From Eubacteriales bacterium (lineage in GTDB: Bacteria > Bacillota > Clostridia > Christensenellales > Aristaeellaceae), in NCBI GenBank assembly GCA_028705775.1, contig JAQWCW010000006.1, forward strand, positions 1-64,000: DNA of 64,000 nt. The letters are read 5' to 3'. Of the stretch, positions 45,520 through 54,450 are shown in pieces; position 1 is the stretch's first letter, and every line of letters begins with the position of its first letter. A program made the position numbers and the translations under genes. The notes below the pieces were generated by a model. The model saw only the letters and a program-made list of their open reading frames with translations, did no database searches and was not told the DNA's origin.

Positions 45520-45804
45520 TCAGCGACCAGAGGCAGCTGTGGTTTTTGAACCGGCATGACCCCTGAAGGTACGGGTGGGAGCAAACTCTCCGAGCTTGTG
45601 ACCAACCATATCCTCGGTTACATAAACCGGAACGTGCTTGCGACCGTCATGGACGGCAATCGTATGTCCTACGAATTCCGGGAAGATGGTGCTGGCGCGA
45701 GACCAGGTCTTCACAACGGCCTTCTTATTGGAATCATTCATGGCCTGGACCTTTTTCATTAAACTGGCTTCAACATAAGGTCCCTTTTTGATAGAACGGC
45801 TCAT
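45520..45804 (-). CDS. rpsS: 30S ribosomal protein S19
   Basis: A 94-residue S19 of the small-subunit head. [19 protein letters not shown] and [19 protein letters not shown] are highly conserved. Confidence 0.96.
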   Translation of the reverse strand: MSRSIKKGPYVEASLMKKVQAMNDSNKKAVVKTWSRASTIFPEFVGHTIAVHDGRKHVPVYVTEDMVGHKLGEFAPTRTFRGHAGSKTTAASGR

Positions 45805-45830
45805 TTATCAGGCAGCCTCCTTCCTAATGC

Positions 45831-46664
45831 TTACTTCTGACCGGCGCGCTTGACTATCATCCGGTTGGAATACTTCTTGTGCTTGCGGGTCTTGAGGCCC
45901 AGAGCGGGCTTGCCCCACGGAGTCACAGGAGCGGGCAGTCCAACAGGGGATTTGCCTTCGCCGCCGCCATGCGGGTGGTCATTCGGGTTCATGACAACGC
46001 CGCGGACCGTGGGACGAACGCCCATGTGGCGGACTCTGCCGGCCTTGCCCAGACGAACGTTTTCATGGTCGGAGTTGCCTACGGTTCCGATGGTCGCCTT
46101 GGCAATCATGGGAACTCTGCGAACCTCGCCGGAGGGCAGACGCACCTGAGCGAAACTGCCTTCCTTAGCCATCAGCTGAGCGGACATTCCGGCGGAGCGA
46201 ACCATCTGACCGCCGCGACCCGGCTTCACTTCGATGTTGTGAATCAGGGTTCCGAGCGGGATGTTGGCTATCGGCAGGGTGTTGCCCGGCTTGATATCAG
46301 CGGTTTCCGCACTGAGAACGGTATCGCCGGCCTTCAGACCCTCGGGAGCGAGGATGTAGCGCTTTTCGCCGTCGGCGTAAGCAAGAAGAGCGATGAACGA
46401 GGTGCGGTTAGGGTCGTACTCGATTCCGACTACCTTGGCAGGGATACCGATTTTATCGCGCTTGAAGTCGATAACACGGTACTTTACCTTGTTGCCGCCG
46501 CCCTGATGACGGACGGTAATCTTGCCCTGCTTATTGCGGCCGGCATTTTTCTGCTTGTACTCAAGCAGGCTTTTTTCAGGGGTTTTCTTGGTGACTTCCG
46601 CAAACGTCAGGACCGACATGAAGCGGCGGGCGGGGGAAGTCGGCTTATAAACTCGAACAGCCAT
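45831..46664 (-). CDS. rplB: 50S ribosomal protein L2
   Basis: A 277-residue L2 needed for subunit joining and peptidyl transfer. The catalytic-loop histidine region ([17 protein letters not shown]) is complete. Confidence 0.97.
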   Translation of the reverse strand: MAVRVYKPTSPARRFMSVLTFAEVTKKTPEKSLLEYKQKNAGRNKQGKITVRHQGGGNKVKYRVIDFKRDKIGIPAKVVGIEYDPNRTSFIALLAYADGEKRYILAPEGLKAGDTVLSAETADIKPGNTLPIANIPLGTLIHNIEVKPGRGGQMVRSAGMSAQLMAKEGSFAQVRLPSGEVRRVPMIAKATIGTVGNSDHENVRLGKAGRVRHMGVRPTVRGVVMNPNDHPHGGGEGKSPVGLPAPVTPWGKPALGLKTRKHKKYSNRMIVKRAGQK

Positions 46665-46681
46665 GTTTTATCCTCCCTCTC

Positions 46682-46975
46682 TTAGGCCATGCCCTCGAAG
46701 AACTCAATTGCCTTAGAGTCCTTCTTCAGGGTCACTATTGCCTTCTTGATTTCCGGAGTGCGTCCGGAGAACTTGCCCTGGCGCTTGATTTTGCCAAGAG
46801 TACGGATGGTGTTGACCTTTTCCACGCTCACGCCGAAGATGGACTCAACGGCAAGCTTAATCTCGGTCTTGTTGCTGCCGATTGCCACTTCAAAGACGTA
46901 CTTCTTATCAGCGAAATCGGCGTATGCCTGCTCGGTAAGTACCGGGCGAATGATGACGTCATAAGCGGTCTTCAT
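46682..46975 (-). CDS. rplW: 50S ribosomal protein L23
   Basis: A 97-residue L23 at the tunnel exit, a docking site for trigger factor and SRP. DVIIRPVLTEQAYADFADKK and VSVEKVNTIRTLGKIKR are typical. Its ATG overlaps the rplD stop by one base (TAATG). Confidence 0.95.
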   Translation of the reverse strand: MKTAYDVIIRPVLTEQAYADFADKKYVFEVAIGSNKTEIKLAVESIFGVSVEKVNTIRTLGKIKRQGKFSGRTPEIKKAIVTLKKDSKAIEFFEGMA

Positions 46976-47598
46976 TACGCATACACCTCCTCGACGATTT
47001 TAACGGCATCCTTGGTGATGATGAACTTATCATAGGAAAGGATGTCCACCACGTTAAGGGTGTTCGGGTAAGCGGTCTTTACGCCGGGGATGTTGCGAGC
47101 GGCGAGAAGAACGTTTACGTCCTGCTTGTCAAGAACGATGAGCGCCTTCTTCTCAACGCCGAGGTTCTTGAGGATGTCAACCATAAGCTTCGTCTTGTGA
47201 GCGTCCAGAGTGAGGCTCTCAAGGGCGACGATTTCGCCCGCGGTGAGCTTGCTGGTCAAAGCGCTCTTGATAGCGAGGCGGCGCACCTTGCGGGGTACGG
47301 ACACAACGTAATCACGGGGCTTCGGAGCGAAAACCACGCCGCCGTGAGTGAACTGAGGCGCGCGATTGCTGTGATGACGCGCGTTGCCGGTTCCCTTTTG
47401 GCGATAAATCTTACGACCGCCGCCGCGGACTTCGGTACGCGTCTTGGTGCTCTGCGTTCCCTGGCGATGGTTGGCCAGGATGGAGCGCACGACAAGATGC
47501 ATGGCGGCAACGTTGACGTCGCAGGCGAATATCTCATCGCTCAGCTCTATTTCGCCAACTTCCTTGCCGGCAGTGTTGTACAGTGCAGTCTTAGCCAT
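46975..47598 (-). CDS. rplD: 50S ribosomal protein L4
   Basis: A 207-residue L4, which in E. coli also represses the S10 operon through its leader. The extended loop (GGRKIYRQKGTGNARHHSNR) reaches the exit tunnel. NVLLAARNIPGVKTAYPNTL is the C-terminal hallmark. Confidence 0.96.
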   Translation of the reverse strand: MAKTALYNTAGKEVGEIELSDEIFACDVNVAAMHLVVRSILANHRQGTQSTKTRTEVRGGGRKIYRQKGTGNARHHSNRAPQFTHGGVVFAPKPRDYVVSVPRKVRRLAIKSALTSKLTAGEIVALESLTLDAHKTKLMVDILKNLGVEKKALIVLDKQDVNVLLAARNIPGVKTAYPNTLNVVDILSYDKFIITKDAVKIVEEVYA

Positions 47599-47623
47599 GT
47601 TGCTTTATTCTCCCTTCTTGGAC

Positions 47624-48265
47624 TCAACCCTTGATGGCGTCGCGAAGCATTACCACGCTGCCGTTGGCGCCGGGAATTGCGCCGTGCACAAGGATTAAGT
47701 TGCGCTCTGCGTCAACGGATACAACGGAAACGTTCTGAAGGGTCATCTTTTCGCAGCCGTAATGACCCGGCATATGCTTGTTCTTAAATACGCGGGAAGG
47801 GTCAGAGTTTGCGCTCATAGAACCAACGCCGCGATGATACTTGGAGCCGTGAGCCATAGGGCCGGTATGCTGCGTCCAGCGATAGATAGCGCCGGTGAAG
47901 CCGTGACCCTTGGTGGTTCCGATAACGTCAACCTTGTCGCCCTCAGCGAATACGTCGCACTTGATTTCCTTGCCCACTTCATAGGAAGAGGCATCGTCAA
48001 GGCGAAGCTCCTTGAGAACGCGCATGGGGGCAACGCCTGCCTTCTTGAACTGACCCTGGTCGGGCTTGTTCGCAAGCTTGCTTACGCGGTTTTCGGGAAT
48101 GGTGTCAAACCCGACCTGAACCGCCTCGTAGCCGTCGCTCTCAGTGGTCTTTACACGGGTCACAGGGCAGGGACCCGCTAAAATAACGGTGACAGGCACG
48201 AGAATGCCATCTTTGGTGAAAATCTGCGTCATGCCGATTTTCTTGCCGAGAATTGCTTTCTTCAT
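47624..48265 (-). CDS. rplC: 50S ribosomal protein L3
   Basis: A 213-residue L3. The start [16 protein letters not shown] (ATG 48265) is conserved; a GTG 12 bases earlier abuts the RBS and is rejected. [20 protein letters not shown] holds the conserved glutamine/histidine region near the peptidyl-transferase centre. Confidence 0.96.
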   Translation of the reverse strand: MKKAILGKKIGMTQIFTKDGILVPVTVILAGPCPVTRVKTTESDGYEAVQVGFDTIPENRVSKLANKPDQGQFKKAGVAPMRVLKELRLDDASSYEVGKEIKCDVFAEGDKVDVIGTTKGHGFTGAIYRWTQHTGPMAHGSKYHRGVGSMSANSDPSRVFKNKHMPGHYGCEKMTLQNVSVVSVDAERNLILVHGAIPGANGSVVMLRDAIKG

Positions 48266-48281
48266 TATTACTCGCACCTCC

Positions 48282-48590
48282 TTACAGTTTGATTTCGATA
48301 TCGACGCCCGCAGGAAGGTCGAGCTTCATCATAGCGTCAACAGTACGGGGAGTCGGATTGAGAATGTCGATAAGACGCTTGTGCGTCCTGCGCTCGAACT
48401 GCTCGCGGCTGTCCTTGTACTTGTGCGTCGCGCGCAGAATCGTTACTACTTCCTTTTCGGTAGGAAGCGGGATGGGGCCGGATACACGGGCGTCAGTGCG
48501 CAGAGCGGTTTCCACTATGCGCTGAGCGGACTGGTCAATCAGCTCATGCTCGTACGCCTTCAGCTTGATGCGGATTTTTTGGCTGGCCAT
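48282..48590 (-). CDS. rpsJ: 30S ribosomal protein S10
   Basis: A 102-residue S10, the first gene of the supercluster. [20 protein letters not shown] and the tRNA-binding loop ([20 protein letters not shown]) are complete. The ATG at 48590 has GGAGG upstream and is preferred to longer in-frame readings. A ~240-nt leader precedes it. Confidence 0.96.
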   Translation of the reverse strand: MASQKIRIKLKAYEHELIDQSAQRIVETALRTDARVSGPIPLPTEKEVVTILRATHKYKDSREQFERRTHKRLIDILNPTPRTVDAMMKLDLPAGVDIEIKL

Positions 48591-48864
48591 TTGTTTTCCT
48601 CCTTCATCGTTCTCGTTTTGCCTTGCGTCTTTCCGGTGGGTTTCGCAGGTCCGCGCCGAATTCGGGTCAGGCATTCGAGTACGTCGTCCGATTTTCGGAC
48701 TAGTCGGCGATAATTACCCGCCGGCCGGGCGGCAACTTATCGCGTCATCCTCGTTCGGGGCAATGCCCCTCACGCCCTAGAGCGCCGTTTTTGTGTGCCA
48801 TTTGCGCTCACTGCCCATTTACAGACAACGCGAATATAATAACATGACCGCATGAATAATGCAA
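48591..48864 (-). promoter_or_regulatory. S10 operon promoter and structured leader
   Basis: On the minus strand TTGCAT (48864-48859), a 17-nt spacer and TATTAT (48841-48836) give a start near 48829 and a leader of about 240 nt before rpsJ. The leader contains GGGGC/GCCCC (48757-48769), a GCCGCCCGG/CCGGCGGG-type fold and a CCGA/TCGG hairpin, but no terminator. Autogenous control by L4, known in E. coli, is possible but not shown. Confidence 0.55.
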
Positions 48865-48970
48865 TACCTTTTACGAGGCAAAATCGGTTTTTTTGCAGAT
48901 ATTTTCGATTATTTTTTCTGTTTCCATAAGGCGGCGTCACGGTTTGAAGCTTCAAGACGCGCACACCCAT

Positions 48971-49066
48971 CCGTGCGTGTCCATAATCGTCATTTCAGGC
49001 TCTTTGCGGCTCGTTTTGAATATTTGCCCGATACACGCCGCCGCGCGTGTCCATAGCCGCGATTTC
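48971..49066 (+). repeat. Pair of degenerate direct repeats upstream of pepT
   Basis: A 26-bp segment at 48971-48996 (core GCGTGTCCATA) recurs at 49041-49066 with about five differences, 70 bases apart, and similarity continues weakly after each copy. They lie between the divergent S10 and pepT promoters. The rest of 48865-49123 has no recognisable gene. Confidence 0.45.
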
Positions 49067-49123
49067 GCGATGTTTGATATGGCGATTATTCGCCCATCGG
49101 CGCTCTGGCTAAAGCGATTCGTG

Positions 49124-49152
49124 TTTCAAATAAGGTTCGGTTATGCTATACT
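49124..49152 (+). promoter_or_regulatory. Promoter of pepT
   Basis: TTTCAA (49124-49129), a 17-nt spacer and the extended -10 TGcTATACT (hexamer 49147-49152) lie about 48 bases before pepT. Confidence 0.6.
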
Positions 49153-49200
49153 TTATATGAAAATACGACCCAATGGGTCTTAATCAGAAAGGACGATAAA

Positions 49201-50403
49201 ATGAAAGTTTCAGAGCGTTTCCTCAAATACGCCAATATCGACACCAATTCAAGCGAGGACACCCATGTTACTCCCTCCACCCCCTCCCAGCTCCCGTTTG
49301 CAAGAGCGCTTGCGGATGAAATGAAGGCGATTGGGCTTACCGACGTAACCGTATCCGCCGAGGGCTATGTATACGGAACCTTACCCGAAACCGCGGAGGG
49401 CGACACGATTGCGCTTATATCGCACATGGACACCTCCCCCGCAATGCCCGCCTCCCCGCTCAAGGCGCGCACAGTGAGATATAACGGCGGCGACGTGACC
49501 TTGAATGCGGAAAAGAACATCGTTATGAGCGCAAAGGATTTCCCCTCGCTGCTCACCCATATCGGCGAGGACATAATCATAACCGACGGAACAACCCTGC
49601 TCGGTGCCGACGATAAGGCGGGAATCGCGGAAATACTGACCCTCTGCGAAAGGCTCCTTACCGACAAGAGCATAAAGCATCCGCGCGTCCGCGTCGCCTT
49701 CACTCCGGACGAGGAAATCGGCGAGGGCGCAGACCACTTTGATTTGCCGCTTCTCGGCGCAAAATACGGCTATACCGTTGACGGCGGCGATTTGGGCGAA
49801 ATCGAGTATGAAAACTTCAATGCGGCAGCCGCGGCGATTACGGTTCACGGGGTTAACATTCATCCAGGCTCTGCTAAAAACAAAATGGTGAACGCGGCGC
49901 TGCTTGCAATGGAGTTCGCTTCAATGCTCCCGCCAGCCGAAACTCCGGCGCATACGGAGGGCTACGAGGGCTTCTATCATCTTTGCTCCATGGAGGGCAA
50001 CGAGGAGAAGGCAACGCTCAAGTACATAATCCGCGACCATGACATGGACAAGTTTAACGCGCGCAAAGCGTATATGGAAAAGGCGGTCAAATACCTTGCC
50101 GAAAAGTACGGCGAGGGCGTTTTTGAGCTTTCCCTGCGCGACAGCTATCTCAATATGCGCGGAATCATCGAAAAGCACATGGACGTTGTTGAGCGAGCGG
50201 TAAAGGCTATGGAGAAGTGCCAAGTCAAGCCTCTCATTCAGCCAATCAGGGGCGGAACGGACGGCGCGCGCCTTTCCTTCATGGGTCTGCCCTGCCCCAA
50301 CCTTTCAACGGGCGGGCACAATTTCCACGGCAGGTATGAGTACATAAGCGTTCAGAGCATGGAAAAGATGGTTGACGTTCTGGAGGCGCTCGTTTCCCTA
50401 TGA
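49201..50403 (+). CDS. pepT: Peptidase T (tripeptide aminopeptidase)
   Basis: A 400-residue M20 metallopeptidase that removes the N-terminal residue from tripeptides in the cytoplasm. Zinc ligands are visible in LISHMDTSPAMP, GADDKAGIAE and FTPDEEIGEGADHF, then the C-terminal TGGHNFHGRYEYISVQSMEK. It starts an operon with ybaK and a YgjP-type gene joined by 4-base overlaps. Confidence 0.96.
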   Translation: MKVSERFLKYANIDTNSSEDTHVTPSTPSQLPFARALADEMKAIGLTDVTVSAEGYVYGTLPETAEGDTIALISHMDTSPAMPASPLKARTVRYNGGDVTLNAEKNIVMSAKDFPSLLTHIGEDIIITDGTTLLGADDKAGIAEILTLCERLLTDKSIKHPRVRVAFTPDEEIGEGADHFDLPLLGAKYGYTVDGGDLGEIEYENFNAAAAAITVHGVNIHPGSAKNKMVNAALLAMEFASMLPPAETPAHTEGYEGFYHLCSMEGNEEKATLKYIIRDHDMDKFNARKAYMEKAVKYLAEKYGEGVFELSLRDSYLNMRGIIEKHMDVVERAVKAMEKCQVKPLIQPIRGGTDGARLSFMGLPCPNLSTGGHNFHGRYEYISVQSMEKMVDVLEALVSL

Positions 50404-50873
50404 AGGAAGAAAAGACTAACGCCATAAGAATTCTCGAAAAGACAAAAATAAGCTTTGAGGCAATCAACTATGAGCCGGACGAGAATATCGACGCGATATC
50501 CGTAGCCGCAAAGCTCGGCGAGGATGCTTCCGTTGTATACAAAACGCTGATAACGCAGGGAAAGACGAGGCAGTACTACGTTTTCGTCATTCCTGCCGAC
50601 GCGGAGCTGGATTTGAAGGCGGCGGCGCGAGCTGTCGGCGAAAAGAGCGTTGAGATGATACCCGTAAAGGAAATCAACGCGGTAAGCGGCTACATAAGGG
50701 GCGGGTGCAGCCCCGTCGGGATGAAAAAGCAGTTCAAAACGGTGATTGACAAAAGCGCGGAAACGCTGCCCCTCTTTTTCGTCAGCGGCGGAAGGCGCGG
50801 AACGCAGCTCAAGCTCTGCCCCAAGGAGCTGTCAAAGCTTATAGGCGCAGGCTTTTCGGACATCGTATTATGA
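50400..50873 (+). CDS. ybaK: YbaK/EbsC family aminoacyl-tRNA deacylase
   Basis: A 157-residue editing-domain protein that in the family hydrolyses Cys-tRNA(Pro). The conserved KTLITQGK segment and GGCSPVGMKKQFKTVIDKSA are typical. ATGA overlap with pepT indicates coupling. Confidence 0.92.
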   Translation: MKEEKTNAIRILEKTKISFEAINYEPDENIDAISVAAKLGEDASVVYKTLITQGKTRQYYVFVIPADAELDLKAAARAVGEKSVEMIPVKEINAVSGYIRGGCSPVGMKKQFKTVIDKSAETLPLFFVSGGRRGTQLKLCPKELSKLIGAGFSDIVL

Positions 50874-51559
50874 GCGGGTACAGGCTTATAAGAACCGCCC
50901 GAAAGACCGTCGGCATAAGGCTTACGCAAACCGGCGAGATTGAGGTTCGCGCTCCCCTACGGCTTCCAAAGGCGTACATAGACAGGATTATCGCAGACAA
51001 GCACGACTGGCTCGAAAGGGCTAAGGAGCGCGCAGAAAGCGCGCGTGAGTATGCGGAAATAGCCTTCGGCTCGAAGGTTCTGTATATGGGCATTGAATAC
51101 ACGCTGGAGCGCCTAAAAGCAAAATCGGGCGGCAAAACGCTTATATCGGATAGCGAAATGTATATCTCAGCCCGCGACGGCGAGAGCGCGGATACCGCAT
51201 ACGAGAAAGCGCTGAGAAGCGCGGCGCGCGATTATCTTCCCAAACGCCTGACGGAGCTGAGCCGCAGATTCGGCGCAGAGGAAGCGGCAGTGCGCGTTTC
51301 CGGCGCAAGAACGCGCTGGGGAAGCTGCTCCCGAAGGTCGGGAAAGCCGCCTGTAATCTCGCTTTCGTTGCGGCTTATGCAGCTGCCGCCGGAATGCATC
51401 GACTCCGTAATCATCCACGAATTGTGCCATCTGACCGTGCTTGGGCACGGAAAGAATTTTTACGCGCTTATGGAAAGCCTCAATCCCGACTGGCGGGAGG
51501 ATTACGCAAAGGAAAAAAAGATGACCCGCCGGTGCATGATCTGGCAGGTCACGAAATAA
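50870..51559 (+). CDS. YgjP-like zinc metallopeptidase domain protein
   Basis: A 229-residue protein of the YgjP/DUF45 family. The zinc motif HELCHLTVLGHGKNFY (HExxH plus a downstream histidine) and the preceding RTRWGSCSRRSG are hallmarks. A role as a peptidase is presumed for the family, but substrates are unknown. The gene ends the pepT operon, closed by a terminator at 51573-51608 that lies inside the convergent gene's 3' end. Confidence 0.88.
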   Translation: MSGYRLIRTARKTVGIRLTQTGEIEVRAPLRLPKAYIDRIIADKHDWLERAKERAESAREYAEIAFGSKVLYMGIEYTLERLKAKSGGKTLISDSEMYISARDGESADTAYEKALRSAARDYLPKRLTELSRRFGAEEAAVRVSGARTRWGSCSRRSGKPPVISLSLRLMQLPPECIDSVIIHELCHLTVLGHGKNFYALMESLNPDWREDYAKEKKMTRRCMIWQVTK

Positions 51560-51568
51560 AGCGAATCA

Positions 51569-52222
51569 TCACTCCCAATGCGCAACCGTCGCATTGGGAA
51601 ATCTTTTTATAAGCGCTTTCTTGGGGTTGACGAGGGTTTTGCCGGCTGCCATTTCGAGCATATATGCGTCGCTAAGCCCGTCGCCGTAAGCCGCGCTTTG
51701 GTCATAATCAAGCGTTTCGCCTATATTTTCAAGATACGCGGCGATTCGTTTCGCCTTTTCCGCGCCCTTGCAGTTGCGCCCGTCAATATCGCCGGTCAGA
51801 ACGCCAGCTACCGAGGCAAGGCGCGTTGAAATAACCTCGTCCGCATAGCCGAGCGTTTTAAGGGCGCTTACATATATCTCCGGCGAGGCGGATACCACAA
51901 CGATTCTGCGCCCCGCCCTCCTGTCCGCCTCAATCGCAGCAAGTCCGTCCCTGAAAAGCCTTTCCTTCAGTTCGGACACGAAAAACTCCTCCCCGAAGCG
52001 AAAGGCGCTTTCGGCGCTAATCGAGCGGAACATTGAAAGCGTTTTCGCCTTTGCGCGCTGCTCGTCATAAACCTTTATAAGATAAAGCAAGCCGCTGAAA
52101 AAGGCGTTTACAAGCATTTTCAGGGAAATGAAACGCTTCTTATACGCATAGCGGCAGAAGGGAAGGATTGTATCCCCCGCGACAAGCGTTTTGTCAAAAT
52201 CATAAAGAGCAAGCTTAATCAT
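51569..52222 (-). CDS. HAD-IB family phosphatase (SerB-like)
   Basis: A 217-residue HAD phosphatase. Motif I is YDFDKTLVAGD, with both Asp residues, followed by motif II (VVVSASPEIYV) and motif IV (YGDGLSDAYML). This is the HAD-IB type that includes phosphoserine phosphatase and related enzymes; the substrate is not assignable. The gene is divergent from the flavin-reductase gene and convergent with the YgjP-type gene. Confidence 0.88.
   Translation of the reverse strand: MIKLALYDFDKTLVAGDTILPFCRYAYKKRFISLKMLVNAFFSGLLYLIKVYDEQRAKAKTLSMFRSISAESAFRFGEEFFVSELKERLFRDGLAAIEADRRAGRRIVVVSASPEIYVSALKTLGYADEVISTRLASVAGVLTGDIDGRNCKGAEKAKRIAAYLENIGETLDYDQSAAYGDGLSDAYMLEMAAGKTLVNPKKALIKRFPNATVAHWE
51573..51608 (+). 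terminator. Terminator embedded in the 3' end of the convergent HAD gene
   Basis: TCCCAATGCG (51573-51582) pairs perfectly with CGCATTGGGA (51590-51599) around CAACCGT, followed by AATCTTTTT. The same bases encode the last codons (NATVAHWE) of the minus-strand HAD gene. Confidence 0.8.
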
Positions 52223-52276
52223 ACAGCCTCCATACGCCGATTCTCATCGCTTACAGTATATCCGAAAACGCGCGTT

Positions 52277-52305
52277 TTGCAAATCCACCGAAGATTTGCT
52301 ATACT
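52277..52305 (+). promoter_or_regulatory. Sigma-A promoter of the flavin-reductase/fumarase operon
   Basis: TTGCAA (52277-52282), a 17-nt spacer and the extended -10 TGcTATACT (hexamer 52300-52305) lie 36 bases before the TTG start at 52341. Confidence 0.7.
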
Positions 52306-52340
52306 GTGCGTAATAAATACGGAAGAAGGAGGCGGGGCAG

Positions 52341-52940
52341 TTGGAATTTCGGCATTTCGGAAAATGCTCAATGCTCTCGCCCGTTCCGGTAGCCATGGTA
52401 ACAAGCGTGGACTCCGCCGGAAAACCCAATATATTCACGGCAGCGTGGTGCGGAACGGTATGCACAAAGCCGCCGATGATAACCCTTGGAATAAAGCCCG
52501 AGCGATACAGCCACGGGCTTATAAAGCAAAGCGGCGAGTGCGTGCTGAACATGACGAGCGCATCGCTCGTTCGCGCTGCCGACTACTGCGGAGTAAAGAG
52601 CGGCCGCGACACGGACAAGTTTGCAGATATGCGCCTCACCCCGATAAAAACCTGCGTTTCCGCCCCCGCGATAGCGGAAAGCCCGCTGAATATTCCCTGC
52701 CGCGTTAAGGAAATAATTCCGCTCGGCTCGCACGATATGTTTATCCTTGAGGTCATGGATGTTGCGCTTTCCGAAAGCCTGTTTTCCGGAGAAGCGCCCG
52801 ATTTGGGAAAAGCGAATCTGGTAAGCTTCGCGCACGGCGAGTATTACCTTACCGGCGAAAAGCTCGGCTTCTTCGGCTTTTCCGTCGCTTCAAAGGAAGT
52901 TCTGAGGCGCAGAATGCCAAAGCGGGGAGGCGGCAAATAA
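52341..52940 (+). CDS. Flavin reductase-like FMN-binding protein
   Basis: A 199-residue protein of the flavin-reductase/flavoredoxin fold. SPVPVAMVTSVDSAGKPNIFTAAW is the family core (shown here as LSPVPVAMVTS and GKPNIFTAAW), and PPMITLGIKPERYSHGLI is typical. It may transfer electrons or reduce FMN; the specific partner is unknown. The start is TTG at 52341, with GGAGG about 10 nt upstream. Its stop overlaps the next start by one base. Confidence 0.85.
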   Translation: MEFRHFGKCSMLSPVPVAMVTSVDSAGKPNIFTAAWCGTVCTKPPMITLGIKPERYSHGLIKQSGECVLNMTSASLVRAADYCGVKSGRDTDKFADMRLTPIKTCVSAPAIAESPLNIPCRVKEIIPLGSHDMFILEVMDVALSESLFSGEAPDLGKANLVSFAHGEYYLTGEKLGFFGFSVASKEVLRRRMPKRGGGK

Positions 52941-53608
52941 TGTATTTATTATTCGATACGCCCTTTGCCCAGCATTTTGACAGCAGGCAGTTCACGCTTG
53001 AGGCGCAGGAGCGAATCAGCGCCTTCCTGATTAGGCACGGCTTTGACGGCGTAAAGCTGGACGGCTTTCTGACGCGATACGCCAATCTGCTCAACAAGGA
53101 GCAGCTTAGCGTGACGGGCGGAACAACCTCCTTTGCAAGAGCGCAGCTCAGGCGCGTTTTGATTCCGACCGTATGCCTTTACAGGCAGCTTCAGAAGGAG
53201 GAATTCACCGAGGAGCAGGCGCTGACCCTGACCGTCGGCTTCCTCCGCGATTACGTTTACGCAAGGGCAATCAAGTTGCAAAACCAGATGACGCACTATG
53301 TGGTAAGGCGCAGGAAGAAGAAATACTATCTGCAAACGCTGCTTCCGCAGCTTACAAAAGCGCCGTTTCTGCTCGAAATTGTACGCCACACGCGCGGCGA
53401 GCTGACGTTCAAAATAAGGCACTGCTTTTACAAGGAAGCGCTTGAGCGGCTTGGCGCGCCCGAGCTTCTGCCCTATTTCTGCGAGCTTAACAAGGTTTAC
53501 TATGACGCCTGCTATTACAAAACGCGCTTCTCGCTTAAAAACGAGCAGCTCAAGAGCGACCGCCCCTGCGTGTTCTCCTTCAGGCAGAGGCAGACGGGAG
53601 GATTATGA
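52940..53608 (+). CDS. Uncharacterised protein, possibly ATC-hydrolase-like
   Basis: A 222-residue soluble protein with basic and aromatic-rich segments (MTHYVVRRRKKKYYLQTLL). The C-terminal part HCFYKEALERLGAPELLPYF, followed by a Cys/Glu pair, resembles the L-2-amino-thiazoline-4-carboxylic acid hydrolase fold seen in many Clostridia, but the match by eye is weak. It overlaps the flavin reductase by one base and the fumarase alpha subunit by four, so it belongs to this operon. Function is not assigned. Confidence 0.6.
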   Translation: MYLLFDTPFAQHFDSRQFTLEAQERISAFLIRHGFDGVKLDGFLTRYANLLNKEQLSVTGGTTSFARAQLRRVLIPTVCLYRQLQKEEFTEEQALTLTVGFLRDYVYARAIKLQNQMTHYVVRRRKKKYYLQTLLPQLTKAPFLLEIVRHTRGELTFKIRHCFYKEALERLGAPELLPYFCELNKVYYDACYYKTRFSLKNEQLKSDRPCVFSFRQRQTGGL

Positions 53609-54450
53609 TGAGGGAAATACCTGTCAGCGCAATTTCCGACGCGCTCTGCGAAATGTGCGTTTCGATTAACCACAGGCTTTCTCCGGATATGGAAAAGCTT
53701 ATCTATTCGGCGCGGGAAGCCGAGGAATCCCCGATAGGCAGAATGGTTCTCGGCAAGCTCTGCGAAAACCTTGAAACGGCGCGGGAGGAAACGATTCCGA
53801 TTTGTCAGGATACCGGAATGGCAGTCGTTTTTCTCGATGTCGGGCAGGACGTGCATTTTACGGGCGGGAGCATTGAGGACGCGGTAAACGAGGGCGTAAG
53901 GCGCGGCTACAGGGACGGCTATCTGCGCAAATCGGTAGTAGGCGACCCGCTTGAGCGCAAAAACACAGGCGACAATACGCCCGCTGTTATCCATTATCAG
54001 ATTGTAAAAGGCGACAAGGTGAGGATTACGCTTGCGCCCAAGGGCTTCGGAAGCGAGAATATGTCGAAGGTTTTCATGCTCAAGCCTGCGCAGGGCATTG
54101 ACGGCGTCAAGGACGCCGTTATAAGCGCGATTCGCGACGCGGGCCCGAACGCCTGCCCTCCGATGTACGTCGGGGTCGGCATAGGCGGGGATTTTGAAAA
54201 ATGCGCGCTGATGGCAAAGCGGGCGCTTACAAGGAGTTCAGACAGCCTTCCCGCAAACGAAAAAACCGCGGAGCTTGAAAAAGAGCTGCTCGGCGAGGCA
54301 AACGCGCTCGGAATCGGCCCTGCGGGGCTTGGCGGGCGCGTGACTGTGCTTAAAATCAATATCGAAACCTACCCAACGCACATAGCCGGTCTGCCCGTGG
54401 CAGTCAACATCTGCTGCCATGTGAACCGCCATATCGGGAGGGAGATTTGA
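53605..54450 (+). CDS. Fumarase/tartrate dehydratase-type alpha subunit
   Basis: A 281-residue class I fumarase alpha subunit. The Fe-S ligand cysteines appear in IPICQDTG, NACPPMYVG and NICCHVN, and the motifs RKNTGDNTPAVIHYQ and PKGFGSENMS are hallmarks. With the beta subunit it hydrates fumarate to malate, or acts on a related 2-hydroxy acid (TtdAB-type). The 4-base overlap with the preceding gene and the 1-base overlap with the beta gene show tight coupling. Confidence 0.93.
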   Translation: MMREIPVSAISDALCEMCVSINHRLSPDMEKLIYSAREAEESPIGRMVLGKLCENLETAREETIPICQDTGMAVVFLDVGQDVHFTGGSIEDAVNEGVRRGYRDGYLRKSVVGDPLERKNTGDNTPAVIHYQIVKGDKVRITLAPKGFGSENMSKVFMLKPAQGIDGVKDAVISAIRDAGPNACPPMYVGVGIGGDFEKCALMAKRALTRSSDSLPANEKTAELEKELLGEANALGIGPAGLGGRVTVLKINIETYPTHIAGLPVAVNICCHVNRHIGREI

